The notes below the pieces were generated by a model. That model did no database searches and had not been told where the DNA came from. It worked only from the letters and a program-made list of their open reading frames with translations. The position numbers were made by a program, and so were the translations under genes. This document shows, piece by piece, positions 1-7,765 of a stretch of DNA of 64,000 nucleotides (the first letter of the stretch is position 1; each line of letters opens with the position of its first letter). The stretch spans positions 1 to 64,000 of the forward strand of contig CBFGTM010000013.1 of assembly GCA_965652025.1 (NCBI GenBank). Reading direction: 5' to 3'. The stretch comes from CAVVWJ01 sp965652025 (lineage in GTDB: Bacteria > Gemmatimonadota > Gemmatimonadetes > Gemmatimonadales > GWC2-71-9).

Positions 1-2
1 AG

Positions 3-74
<72 letters not shown>

Positions 75-240
75 GGAAGGACCCGTAAGCTATTCCCTCC
101 CAGGGATCTCCTCAAGCTCAGCCAGTAGATCGTCAGGCCGGGACCCTTGCGGAGTCCGGAATATGGGCGACCATTATGCCAGCCATCGTGAAGCCGGCGC
201 GGCTCGCCGCCAAAGGAAAATCCTAGAAAAGGAGATGGGC

Positions 241-498
241 GTGCAGGGAAATGTTCGCGAAGCTCGGCTGCGCCCCGAATTTGCGCCGCTGTATCCCGGC
301 TTGGAGCCGGGAGTCTGGCTGCCGGCGAGCACCATCGGTCAGAAGTTGTTGCTCTGGCACCTGGCCACGGCCGCGACACCGCAGGGAGAGCGGTTGATGG
401 CCGAAGAGCACTTCGAGTTCCGCGGAGGCCGCCACGCTGAAACCCGCAACGGTGCTCGCACCCGGGCCAGCGACCAGTACCCGGTCAGCGAGCAGTAG
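241..498 (+). CDS. small conserved-looking protein with an HFEFRGG motif
   Basis: An 85-residue soluble protein of unknown function. Its middle reads like real protein: a segment with YPGLEPGVWLPAS, a hydrophobic helix, then HFEFRGG near residue 60 and a charged tail. The in-frame ATG at 235 directly abuts the Shine-Dalgarno AAAAGGAG, so the GTG at 241, six bases further on, is the better start. I have a loose memory of short proteins with the same YPG...W...HFEFRGG pattern in related bacteria; that is recollection, not a search result. It is convergent with the radical SAM gene, seven bases away. The competing antisense frames lack such motifs. Confidence 0.55.
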   Translation: MQGNVREARLRPEFAPLYPGLEPGVWLPASTIGQKLLLWHLATAATPQGERLMAEEHFEFRGGRHAETRNGARTRASDQYPVSEQ

Positions 499-505
499 CC
501 CTCAG

Positions 506-2077
506 CTAATGCACCGCCGGCCCGCCCAGCTGAACCTGGGCCCCCAGGGCCGGCTCGGTGGTGGCGTGGAGATACGCATTGGGGTCGTGGTACAGGGCTC
601 CCTCCGGCAGGAACTGATACGCCGCACCCAGCTCCCGCTTGATCCGGTCGGCGTAGAATGCCGGCAGGGTATCTGATTCCCCTTCCAAGTAGTCCCGCAC
701 CGACCGGTCGGTGTCGAGCAGGCGCCGGATAGTCTGGTGATAGCGAATCCGGCCGAACCCCTCCGATGAGACCGCCCGAACCACATTCATCCATTTCGGG
801 ATTGCCGTCTGGGTGGCGGGGATGCGCCGCGCAATAGCCTTCCAGGAAAACGAGTAGCGGGTGACGTCCACCAGGTGATCGTAGAACTCTGGCCAGGAGT
901 AATTCTTGGGCCGGACATTCATCGCGTGGTTGTTGTTCAGGAAGTGGAAGGGGAACGGCAGGACCCGGCCGGCCCGCTGGTACTCGAGATTCATGGGAGC
1001 GGCCCGCCCGAACGCGGAGAGCAACGAGTAGGCTGGAAACGCGCCGGGAGACATATCGATGAACTTCTTGGTCAGCTCGAACGGCTCCGGGCCCATGTCC
1101 CCATCGAGACCCATGACGAAGTTGGTCTGGATGTAGGGGATGTAGCGCAGGATCATATTCACATGCTCGGAGACCAGCTTCACCTTGTCCATCCCGGTCC
1201 GGCGGGTCTTCGACTTGTTGCCCAGGTCGTACCAGGACTCGATGCCGGGGAGGATGGCGCGAAACCCGTTCTTCCGCAGCCGCTGGAGGTGCTTCTCGTT
1301 CAGCAGCGACAGGCTGCTCTCCGCGATGTGGCGGATCCGGCCCTCGGGAACGGCGGCCTCGACCGCCTCCATGTAGTCGTCGAACCGAACCCCGAAGTTG
1401 GGATCGTGCCAGCCGACGATGGGGTTTTTCATCTTGGTCAGCAGAAACTTCAGGTCATCCCGCAGCCGGCCGAAGCCGAGCGGCTGATAATCGACCGTCG
1501 AATCGATGCAGAAGCAGCAGGTGTAGGGGCACCCCAGGCTCCCGATCATCGGCACCATCTTGATAGTCGGCGCCTTCTTGAGGGTGGCCTCCACGAACTT
1601 CCACCGCTCTTCCAGCATCGGCAGCTCCAACGGCTGTCTGGCCGCAGTCAGCTGCCGCCCGGATGGCCGATGAGGGGCACACTCCCGGCAGACTTCGGCG
1701 ATGGTCTCCCGATCGGTGAAGCCGAGCACGTAGTCGTAGTATTTGCCGGCATCCTCCGGGTAACAGCGGGCATGCGGACCTCCCAGCACGGTGACCGTGC
1801 CCCGTTTCCGGAAGAAATTGCTCAGCGCATATGCCAGCTGGGCTGACTGAGTGAAGGCCCCGATGAAGACGAGATCGAGCTCGGCCGGCAGCTCCTCCAG
1901 CAGGTCTTCCACGCCGGTATAGCAGACCACCTCGACGTGATGACCCAGCTGCTCGCACCAGACCCCGATCACCTGTGGCATGATGCTGGCGAGATTCGCG
2001 TTCATCACGCGACCATACAGCGAAGGATTGGGACTCTTGGTGACCAGATCGAGAATGCCGATGCGAAGCCGGCGCAA
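506..2077 (-). CDS. B12-binding domain radical SAM protein
   Basis: About 523 residues. The N-terminal third has a cobalamin-binding-like Rossmann region (RIGILDL at the start, then VLGGPHARCYPED). The radical SAM domain carries the 4Fe-4S motif CPYTCCFC (CxxxCxxC). Enzymes of this class use S-adenosylmethionine radicals, often with methylcobalamin, for methylations or rearrangements at unactivated carbons; the substrate cannot be read from sequence. The frame is open to 2338, but the stretch above 2077 is unlike protein. The TTG at 2077 follows a GAGG Shine-Dalgarno site, and the conserved fold starts there. It is the last gene of a minus-strand run after the lipid kinase and PAP2 phosphatase, which hints at a lipid substrate. 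That is inference. Confidence 0.85.
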   Translation of the reverse strand: MRRLRIGILDLVTKSPNPSLYGRVMNANLASIMPQVIGVWCEQLGHHVEVVCYTGVEDLLEELPAELDLVFIGAFTQSAQLAYALSNFFRKRGTVTVLGGPHARCYPEDAGKYYDYVLGFTDRETIAEVCRECAPHRPSGRQLTAARQPLELPMLEERWKFVEATLKKAPTIKMVPMIGSLGCPYTCCFCIDSTVDYQPLGFGRLRDDLKFLLTKMKNPIVGWHDPNFGVRFDDYMEAVEAAVPEGRIRHIAESSLSLLNEKHLQRLRKNGFRAILPGIESWYDLGNKSKTRRTGMDKVKLVSEHVNMILRYIPYIQTNFVMGLDGDMGPEPFELTKKFIDMSPGAFPAYSLLSAFGRAAPMNLEYQRAGRVLPFPFHFLNNNHAMNVRPKNYSWPEFYDHLVDVTRYSFSWKAIARRIPATQTAIPKWMNVVRAVSSEGFGRIRYHQTIRRLLDTDRSVRDYLEGESDTLPAFYADRIKRELGAAYQFLPEGALYHDPNAYLHATTEPALGAQVQLGGPAVH

Positions 2078-2192
2078 TGAGTACCTCGTAGGCGGAATTG
2101 GCCACGTCCCAACATCGGTCGGCGGCGCGAGAGAAAAAGCCGCACGACATTCTGCTGGTACCGGGTCGGTTTGTCGGTGACTAAGGACCCAT

Positions 2193-3137
2193 TCAGCCAG
2201 AGCGGCGAGCTTCAGCGACGTTATCGCCCTGGGGTTGGCAAGCCGTGGTGTCGGGTGGTACGCGTACCAGCAGCGACGCTGGTCTAATTCGGTACGACAA
2301 CGGTGATTCGAGGGGCACAACTTCACCATCGAGCGCAACCTGCAGCCGCCGCCGACGGGTCTCCACGGTGACCGACTCGACCGCGATCAGATCGAGCTCC
2401 TGGACTTGGTCCACTCCCTTCAACAGCACATTCCACGCCAGTTCCAGGAGCCCGATACGGCGCTCGGCGTTGAGAACATACACTGCCAGCTCCCGGTTTA
2501 CGAGGGACTCGCGCGAGCCGGCCTGCAAACCCACCATGCGATACTGATTGTTTCCGATGAACACGAAGGGCGTGCGCCGCACGGCGGCCTGACCCTTGAC
2601 GATCAGGCGAACCGCCATGAACGGGTTGCGCCGGAGAACGGTGAGGCCGGCCCACAGCGCGGCGATCCACTTGCCCAACCCGCCGGCCTGGTAGCGTTCC
2701 CGCAACCGGACGATTGCCGGATACACCCCCAGGCTGGAGTTGTTGACGAACACTCGTCCGTTCACCTCGCCGACGTCCACCCGGCAGACCACGCCGTCGA
2801 GAATCGCCCGGGCCGCATCCTCCAGCTCCAGCGGAATGCCCAGATCCTTGGCGAAATGATTCAGCGTGCCCAGCGGCAGCACGCCGAGCGGTACCTCGCG
2901 GTCCACCAGTACGCCGGCGGCGGCGTTGATGGTGCCGTCGCCTCCGCCAGCCACCAGGATCTCACACCCGTCTTTTACCGCACGCTCGATGGCCCCGCGC
3001 AGCTCACCTCCTCCCTGTGCCAGAGTGATCCGGGCCTCGCGCCCCGCCGCGGCAAAGATTTCTTCCAGCTTCCGGGCCTTCGAGGCATAATCTCCCGAGC
3101 CCGAGGAGTCGTTCAACACCACCGCGATCCAGCCCAC
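2193..3137 (-). CDS. diacylglycerol/sphingosine kinase-family lipid kinase
   Basis: 314 residues, the usual length for the YegS/DgkB family. The nucleotide-binding motif GGGDGT lies near residue 65, followed by PLGTLNHFAKDLGIP, both typical of the DAGK catalytic domain. The second domain is the beta-rich half seen in this family. The expected reaction is ATP-dependent phosphorylation of a lipid hydroxyl at the inner membrane. It starts with GTG, and the preceding PAP2 gene's TAG stop overlaps that start by one base, so the two are likely translationally coupled. A kinase paired with a phosphatase of the PAP2 type fits phospholipid or undecaprenyl recycling. The exact lipid is unknown. Confidence 0.88.
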   Translation of the reverse strand: MGWIAVVLNDSSGSGDYASKARKLEEIFAAAGREARITLAQGGGELRGAIERAVKDGCEILVAGGGDGTINAAAGVLVDREVPLGVLPLGTLNHFAKDLGIPLELEDAARAILDGVVCRVDVGEVNGRVFVNNSSLGVYPAIVRLRERYQAGGLGKWIAALWAGLTVLRRNPFMAVRLIVKGQAAVRRTPFVFIGNNQYRMVGLQAGSRESLVNRELAVYVLNAERRIGLLELAWNVLLKGVDQVQELDLIAVESVTVETRRRRLQVALDGEVVPLESPLSYRIRPASLLVRVPPDTTACQPQGDNVAEARRSG

Positions 3138-3835
3138 TACATCGCCCGCCGGCGGCGGTGGCGCACCAGACGATCGCCCACCGCGATCGCGGTCACCCAG
3201 ATGACGGCGACCGCGTAGCCGGCGAGGACATCACTGGGATAGTGCACGCCCAGGTACACCCGGGAGAGTCCTACCAGGAGGATGAGGCTCACCGCAATCA
3301 GCCAGACCAGGAGCTGGAGCCGGCGGTTCTCCATCCGGTCGGTGAGCAGAACGGCCAAACCTCCGAAGATGCTGGCCGCGAACAGCGCGTGGCCGCTGGG
3401 AAAACTGGGAGAGACCGGCAGAGGATAGTCGAAGTAGGAGGCGGGCCGGACCCGGGCAAAGGAGAACTTGAGCAGCCAATTGAGGAGGCCGGACCCGGCC
3501 AGGAGAATGAGTGCCAGGAGAGCTCCCCGCCGCCATCCCTTGATCAGGAAGGCAGCGGCCGCGAGAAGCCCGGCTGGAACCAGCACCCCCGGACCGGCAT
3601 AGAAACTTGCCGCCCGCATGAAAGCGGTGAGCCGGGGAGAGGCGAGTCCATGCACCAGATCCCGGATGCGGAGATCGAAGGCAATCACCTCGCCCTGGAG
3701 AATCTCGCGGCCCAGCCAGGTGAACAGCGCCAGGGCCGCGGCGGCGCTGGCCAGCCCGATCAGCAGCTCGAGAGTCAGCAGGCGCCGGGATTCGGTGCTG
3801 ACCGGCAGCGCCTCGCGTGAGGGCAGTGCTTCCAT
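3137..3835 (-). CDS. PAP2-superfamily membrane phosphatase
   Basis: 232 residues with about six hydrophobic segments. All three PAP2 signature blocks are present: KFSFARVRP, the PSFPSGHAL block and SRVYLGVHYPSDVLAGY. These supply the Lys/Arg, Ser-Gly-His and Arg-His catalytic residues of phosphatidate or undecaprenyl-pyrophosphate phosphatases. The active site would face the periplasm. It is the first gene of the minus-strand run into the lipid kinase and the radical SAM enzyme. The divergent small membrane gene starts 73 bases away. Substrate choice (phosphatidate, C55-PP or other) cannot be settled from the sequence. Confidence 0.9.
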   Translation of the reverse strand: MEALPSREALPVSTESRRLLTLELLIGLASAAAALALFTWLGREILQGEVIAFDLRIRDLVHGLASPRLTAFMRAASFYAGPGVLVPAGLLAAAAFLIKGWRRGALLALILLAGSGLLNWLLKFSFARVRPASYFDYPLPVSPSFPSGHALFAASIFGGLAVLLTDRMENRRLQLLVWLIAVSLILLVGLSRVYLGVHYPSDVLAGYAVAVIWVTAIAVGDRLVRHRRRRAM

Positions 3836-3907
3836 GGCTCAATTGAGCCTGTCCCGCTGGTCTCCCGCAAGCCGAGCGGATAGTATGCGCCATACAGGAG
3901 GTGCTGC

Positions 3908-4183
3908 ATGGCAGTGGCTTCGATTCAAGGCAGACGCGGGATCACGGTCCTGGGCTTGCTGCTGGTGATCATTGCGCTGATGGTGGCTGGCTTCTTCCTG
4001 GTGCGGTATCTGCGGACTCGGCAGGGGGCGACGGAGTCGCCGCCGCTCATCCGACCCGAGCGGGGAAGCCTACATCAGCCGCTTGATCAGCTGGATCTGG
4101 CCGGTGTGATACAGGTCGTGCGCGGCGACGCCGTGGATCTCCTCCGCGTAGGTCCACACCCCGCGGGGGGAGCGACGGGTTAG
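3908..4183 (+). CDS. small single-pass membrane protein, prepilin-like N-terminus
   Basis: 91 residues with a strong Shine-Dalgarno AGGAGG six bases before the ATG. Residues 9-33 read RRGITVLGLLLVIIAL and further hydrophobics, resembling a type IV pilin N-terminus after Gly. The glutamate expected at mature position 5 is absent, so prepilin processing is doubtful. After the membrane helix a short basic and proline-rich stretch follows. The last 38 residues overlap the convergent DinB gene by about 110 bases and may not be a conserved part. It lies alone between the PAP2 operon and DinB. Function unknown. Confidence 0.45.
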   Translation: MAVASIQGRRGITVLGLLLVIIALMVAGFFLVRYLRTRQGATESPPLIRPERGSLHQPLDQLDLAGVIQVVRGDAVDLLRVGPHPAGGATG

Positions 4184-4567
4184 ATCCGCGGGGCTGAGGC
4201 TGCTGACGGTCTCCCGCAGCCTGCGGTGCTCGTTCTCCAGAAACGCGATGTCCCGCTTCCAGGTGCCGGCATCGGAAGGATCGGGGATGTCCGGCCAGTT
4301 GCTTGGCTTTCGCTCGAATGAGCCGATGGCCTCGCTCCCCAGCCGCCGGCGCACGACGTACTTCCAGTACGCCGCATGCAGAGTCAGCTCCCAGATGTTG
4401 TGCCGCCCGGGCCCCGGTCGCCAGAGCGCTTCCTTTGGCGTGAGCCCTCGGAGCGAGCCGCGGAGCGTGGTACCGTGCCAGCTCTTGCGATCGAACGCCT
4501 GATCCAGGATCTCGAGCAACATGGCGATCACGGAATTCGGTGACCCGCTTTCCTTGGTCCGCGCCAC
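4070..4567 (-). CDS. DinB-superfamily protein
   Basis: About 165 residues, the normal size for the DinB/YfiT four-helix family. The probable metal-binding histidines are seen in LHAAYW near residue 65 and HDLYHTGQ near the C-terminus. Members are metal-dependent hydrolases or thiol-transferase-like proteins (bacillithiol or mycothiol transferase relatives); the partner is not predictable here. The ATG at 4573 abuts AAGGAGG with no spacing, so the GTG at 4567 (spacing six) is the better start. It lies 15 bases after the BamA-like gene on the same strand and probably shares its transcript. Confidence 0.82.
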   Translation of the reverse strand: MARTKESGSPNSVIAMLLEILDQAFDRKSWHGTTLRGSLRGLTPKEALWRPGPGRHNIWELTLHAAYWKYVVRRRLGSEAIGSFERKPSNWPDIPDPSDAGTWKRDIAFLENEHRRLRETVSSLSPADLTRRSPRGVWTYAEEIHGVAAHDLYHTGQIQLIKRLM

Positions 4568-4582
4568 AGCCATCCTCCTTAT

Positions 4583-6187
4583 CTAGAGCGATCCCCGCAG
4601 CGATCCGGTAAAGGCGAATCCCTTCCCCACGGTGATGACCCAGCCGGCCGGCTCGACATCGTTGGCGAATCGGTGCGCCAGGTCGAACCGCAGCGCCGGG
4701 GTGTCGGTGGACCGGCTGGCGCCCAGCCGAAGTCCCACCCCGGCGTCCCAGCCGACTCGCCGAGGAGAGCCGGAATACCAGGCTCCACCGTGATCCACGA
4801 AGCCGGCCAGACCAAGTCCCAGCATCCCCCAGAGATCATCCACTACGGTGTAGCGGTACTCGGCGGTTACGAAAAACGAGCGGTCACCGGTGAAGGCGTG
4901 GCTGCCGAACGCCCGGGGTCCGCTGCCAAGACCCAGATCGAATTCCTCGCCCGCCACCGGATCCTCGAGCCAGCCGCCTTCGGCGTGAAAGACGGCGGCG
5001 TGCCTGGCGGCGGGCTGGAGCACCACGGTTCCAGCCAGTTGGACCGCCCCGGAGTCGAGCCCCACTCCGGTAAAGAGTCCGTTCGCGAGAGCATCGATAT
5101 AGGCAAAACCCGCCGGCAGCCGGGCGCCCACCCGTCCGGCGATCTCGGGCCCGAGCCCATTCTGGTCGTAGCCGAAGGCTTTGGGAGCGAGCTGAAGCCC
5201 GAGCCGAACCGTGGTCCCCAGGTCGACATCCTCTTCCCGGCTGAATCCGGCATAGCCTCGCGCGACCAGGAACCGGGCGCGATTCCATACCAGGTAGGGT
5301 CCCACCGATCCGGTGACGCTGTGAGGAAAGGGTGCGGTGGAGCCCACCCGCAGGGTGTCGTCCCGCCGCACCTGCGCGGACAGCCCGAGTCGCAGATACC
5401 CTGCGCTACTGGCCTGAAGCGCCCAGGCGCGGGAGCCACGCACTATACTGAAGCGTCGGGTCAGGGTATCAACAGCCTCCTCTTTTCCCTCCCGAAAGCG
5501 CAGGACCCGCTCATCCCGATCTTCGGCGCCCAGGCGGAAGCCGTGGCGAGAGGTGAGCGCGAAGAATGGACGCTCCACCTCGATGGCTCCCGCACGGCCA
5601 TCGGACCGATTCTCGTAGGCGGCACCCAGGCCGACGGTCCCGGCGAAGAGCCGGCGGCGGCGAAAGCCCAGGGCGACACTGGAGCGGTCCGGGTTCTTCT
5701 GATAGCGCAATGCCGCGGCGGAGGCGGTCCCCAGCAGGTTGGTTTCGACCAGTCCGATGGTGAAGGCGATCTCTCCCCCGGTGCTGCGAAAGCGCCAGTC
5801 AAACTGGGTACTCCATCCGTCTTTGGTCTCCACCCGCAGAACCAGCCCGGAATCGGTCCGCACCGAGTCGATCTGCACTTTCCGGAAGATGCCCAGTGCC
5901 CGAAGATTGCGCTCCGATTCCGCCACCAGCGCCGAGTCGTAGACCTGGCCCCGCCGCAGCAACACCTCCCGCCGCACCACCGGCGCGCGGGTCCGGAAGT
6001 GCAGCCGGTTGCCCAGCCGGGCGAACCAGCTGCGCTCGTTGGGATCGAAGATGTCGCGCCTCTGAAGGACTACCCGGTGGATCAGCAGTGCCGAGTCGAC
6101 CGTGGCTGTGGTATCGGCGGTGGTCTGCGCGGAGAGCTGTAGGGGGCCGAGCAATACGGCGAGCGGCAGAAAGTGCCGAAGACGCAA
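4583..6187 (-). CDS. BamA/TamA-like outer-membrane beta-barrel protein
   Basis: About 534 residues. A signal peptide (LRHFLPLAVLLGPLQLSAQ) is followed by a POTRA-like segment (ERNLRALGIFRKVQIDS) and a long C-terminal domain of alternating aromatic/glycine strands of the bacterial surface antigen type. Such proteins fold or transport substrates in the outer membrane. This one is shorter than true BamA (about 800 residues with five POTRAs) and shows only one or two POTRA units, so it is more likely a patatin-type, TamA-type or lineage-specific relative. The frame is open to 6547, but that part overlaps the HAD gene and lacks protein character. The TTG at 6187 follows TGGAG and starts the signal peptide. 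Downstream of the HAD phosphatase on the same strand. Confidence 0.78.
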   Translation of the reverse strand: MRLRHFLPLAVLLGPLQLSAQTTADTTATVDSALLIHRVVLQRRDIFDPNERSWFARLGNRLHFRTRAPVVRREVLLRRGQVYDSALVAESERNLRALGIFRKVQIDSVRTDSGLVLRVETKDGWSTQFDWRFRSTGGEIAFTIGLVETNLLGTASAAALRYQKNPDRSSVALGFRRRRLFAGTVGLGAAYENRSDGRAGAIEVERPFFALTSRHGFRLGAEDRDERVLRFREGKEEAVDTLTRRFSIVRGSRAWALQASSAGYLRLGLSAQVRRDDTLRVGSTAPFPHSVTGSVGPYLVWNRARFLVARGYAGFSREEDVDLGTTVRLGLQLAPKAFGYDQNGLGPEIAGRVGARLPAGFAYIDALANGLFTGVGLDSGAVQLAGTVVLQPAARHAAVFHAEGGWLEDPVAGEEFDLGLGSGPRAFGSHAFTGDRSFFVTAEYRYTVVDDLWGMLGLGLAGFVDHGGAWYSGSPRRVGWDAGVGLRLGASRSTDTPALRFDLAHRFANDVEPAGWVITVGKGFAFTGSLRGSL

Positions 6188-6242
6188 CAGAGCTCCAGGT
6201 AGAGAACGGCGGCTGAGGGAGCCGGAAGATAAGAGGGTCGGC

Positions 6243-7031
6243 TTACTCCAGTGCAGCCACGCTATCGAGGATCCGATCGGGATGGATTCCGCTGGACTGC
6301 AGAGCCGCTTCCCGGAATTTACCGGTGCGGACCAGCCAACCTTCCAGTCCCGCTTGTTGAGCACCCTCGATGTCGGACCACAGGTCGTCGCCCACCATGA
6401 CCGTACCCTGGGTGCTCCCCAGACCGAGGCTCCGCACCGCGCCCTGGTAGAACGCCGGACTCGGCTTGCCGGCGATCTCTGCAGTCTTCCCGCTGGCGTA
6501 CTCGAGGCCACTGATGAAGGGACCGGCGTCGAGCGCGAGCCGGTCATCCTGCTGCCAGTAGCGGTCGCGGGAGAGGGCGATGAACCCGGCGCCCGCCATC
6601 AGGTATTCGAATCCCTCCTGCATCAGGGCATAGGTCCACTGCTCGCCCAGGTCACCCACCAGAATGGCGTCCGGTACTCCGGAGCCGGGCCGGCCGCTGG
6701 TCCCGCCGGTCAGGTCGAACTGGTGAAGGTCCTCCAGCGCGGGGGCTGGGAGAAAGGGAGCGACCCGCTTGAGGCCCCGGCTTCCGGCCAGCTCGGCAGC
6801 GGCCAATACCGCGGTGAAGACGTCCCGAGGTGAGACCTCAAACCCATAGCCGGCCAGGCGCTGCACCAGTGCCGAGCGGGGACGGCTGGTGGTGTTGGTC
6901 ACCAGCCGGTAGGGTACGCCGGCCGATCGCAGGCGCTGCAGCGTATCGACGGCACCGGGGATGGCCGAGCCGCCGGAGTAGAGAGTGCCGTCCAGATCGA
7001 ACAGGAAGGCTCGGGCAGGGGCGGGCCTCAT
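6243..7031 (-). CDS. HAD-superfamily IIA hydrolase (NagD/LHPP type)
   Basis: 262 residues. Motif I is FLFDLDGTLYSG, motif II is LVTNTTSRPR, and the C-terminal motif IV is MVGDDLWSDIEGAQQAG. These supply the nucleophilic aspartate, the threonine and the acidic pair of a Mg-dependent HAD phosphatase. The C2a cap between motifs and the SGGSAIPGA start match the NagD/phosphoglycolate phosphatase-like group, which dephosphorylates small phosphometabolites in the cytoplasm. Specificity is not predictable. It precedes the BamA-like gene by 55 bases on the same strand, and its start is divergent from the DUF3108 gene 35 bases away. Confidence 0.9.
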   Translation of the reverse strand: MRPAPARAFLFDLDGTLYSGGSAIPGAVDTLQRLRSAGVPYRLVTNTTSRPRSALVQRLAGYGFEVSPRDVFTAVLAAAELAGSRGLKRVAPFLPAPALEDLHQFDLTGGTSGRPGSGVPDAILVGDLGEQWTYALMQEGFEYLMAGAGFIALSRDRYWQQDDRLALDAGPFISGLEYASGKTAEIAGKPSPAFYQGAVRSLGLGSTQGTVMVGDDLWSDIEGAQQAGLEGWLVRTGKFREAALQSSGIHPDRILDSVAALE

Positions 7032-7066
7032 GAAGGCAGAGCCGAGACCTCCTTATATTCCGGCTT

Positions 7067-7765
7067 ATGATGCCCCTGGTCCTCTGGGTCGCCCACACCG
7101 CCCTCCTCACCCAACTGGCGGCCCCCTATCCGTTTAAGGTGGGTGAGACGCTTCGATACGAGGCCAGGCTGGGCTACTTCCCGGTGGGGGAGGCCTCGGT
7201 CTCGGTCACTCGCAAGGTCCAGGAGCGGGGAGAGGAGGCATTCGAGTTTTCGGGGACCGGGCGAGGCGGGCCGCCCGGATGGCGGGTCAGCTACGATCTC
7301 ACCTCCCGGGTGGCCATCGATCAGTTTCACTCGCTTCGCTTTCATCGGAAGATGGTCCAGGGCGGCAAGGTGGACGAGCACGGCTACGTGATCGTGCCGG
7401 ATTCCTCCCGCTACCGCGAAGAAGGTGTAGCCGGCGAGTGGATGGCTCCGCCCGACCCGCTGGACGAGCTGGCCTTTTTCTACTACCTCCGCTGGGCACC
7501 GCTCGAGGTGGGCCAGTCCTACACCTTGGCGCGTTACTTCAAGACCGGCTACAACCCGATTCAGGTCACGGTGACCGGCAAGGAGATGTTGCCGATCATG
7601 GGCGGCCCCAGCGCCTCCTGCCTGGCAGTGCAGGTTACCGCCCGGGGATCCACCATGCGGGTCTGGTTCACCGACGACAAGCGGCGGCTGCCGGCTCAGC
7701 TGGAGCTGCCACTCCCCTTCGGCAGCGTGACGCTGAATCTGGTCGGTCAATATCTCCCTAAATAA
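7067..7765 (+). CDS. DUF3108 domain periplasmic protein
   Basis: 232 residues. A short hydrophobic N-terminus is followed by PYPFKVGETLRYEARLGYFP, the typical opening of DUF3108. The family is beta-rich, exported and found in diderms; its biochemical role is unclear. The remaining sequence has regular beta-strand spacing and ends with SVTLNLVGQYLPK, also typical of the family. It is divergent from the HAD gene and its 3' end overlaps glnA by 19 bases tail to tail. Confidence 0.85.
   Translation: MMPLVLWVAHTALLTQLAAPYPFKVGETLRYEARLGYFPVGEASVSVTRKVQERGEEAFEFSGTGRGGPPGWRVSYDLTSRVAIDQFHSLRFHRKMVQGGKVDEHGYVIVPDSSRYREEGVAGEWMAPPDPLDELAFFYYLRWAPLEVGQSYTLARYFKTGYNPIQVTVTGKEMLPIMGGPSASCLAVQVTARGSTMRVWFTDDKRRLPAQLELPLPFGSVTLNLVGQYLPK

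Noticed and set aside
875..1846. 323-residue open frame on the plus strand
   Set aside because: It lies antisense to the radical SAM gene and reads as a GC-rich shadow without motifs.
4673..6142. 489-residue plus-strand open frame
   Set aside because: It is the antisense shadow of the BamA-like gene; composition is dominated by Gly, Pro and Gln without a fold.
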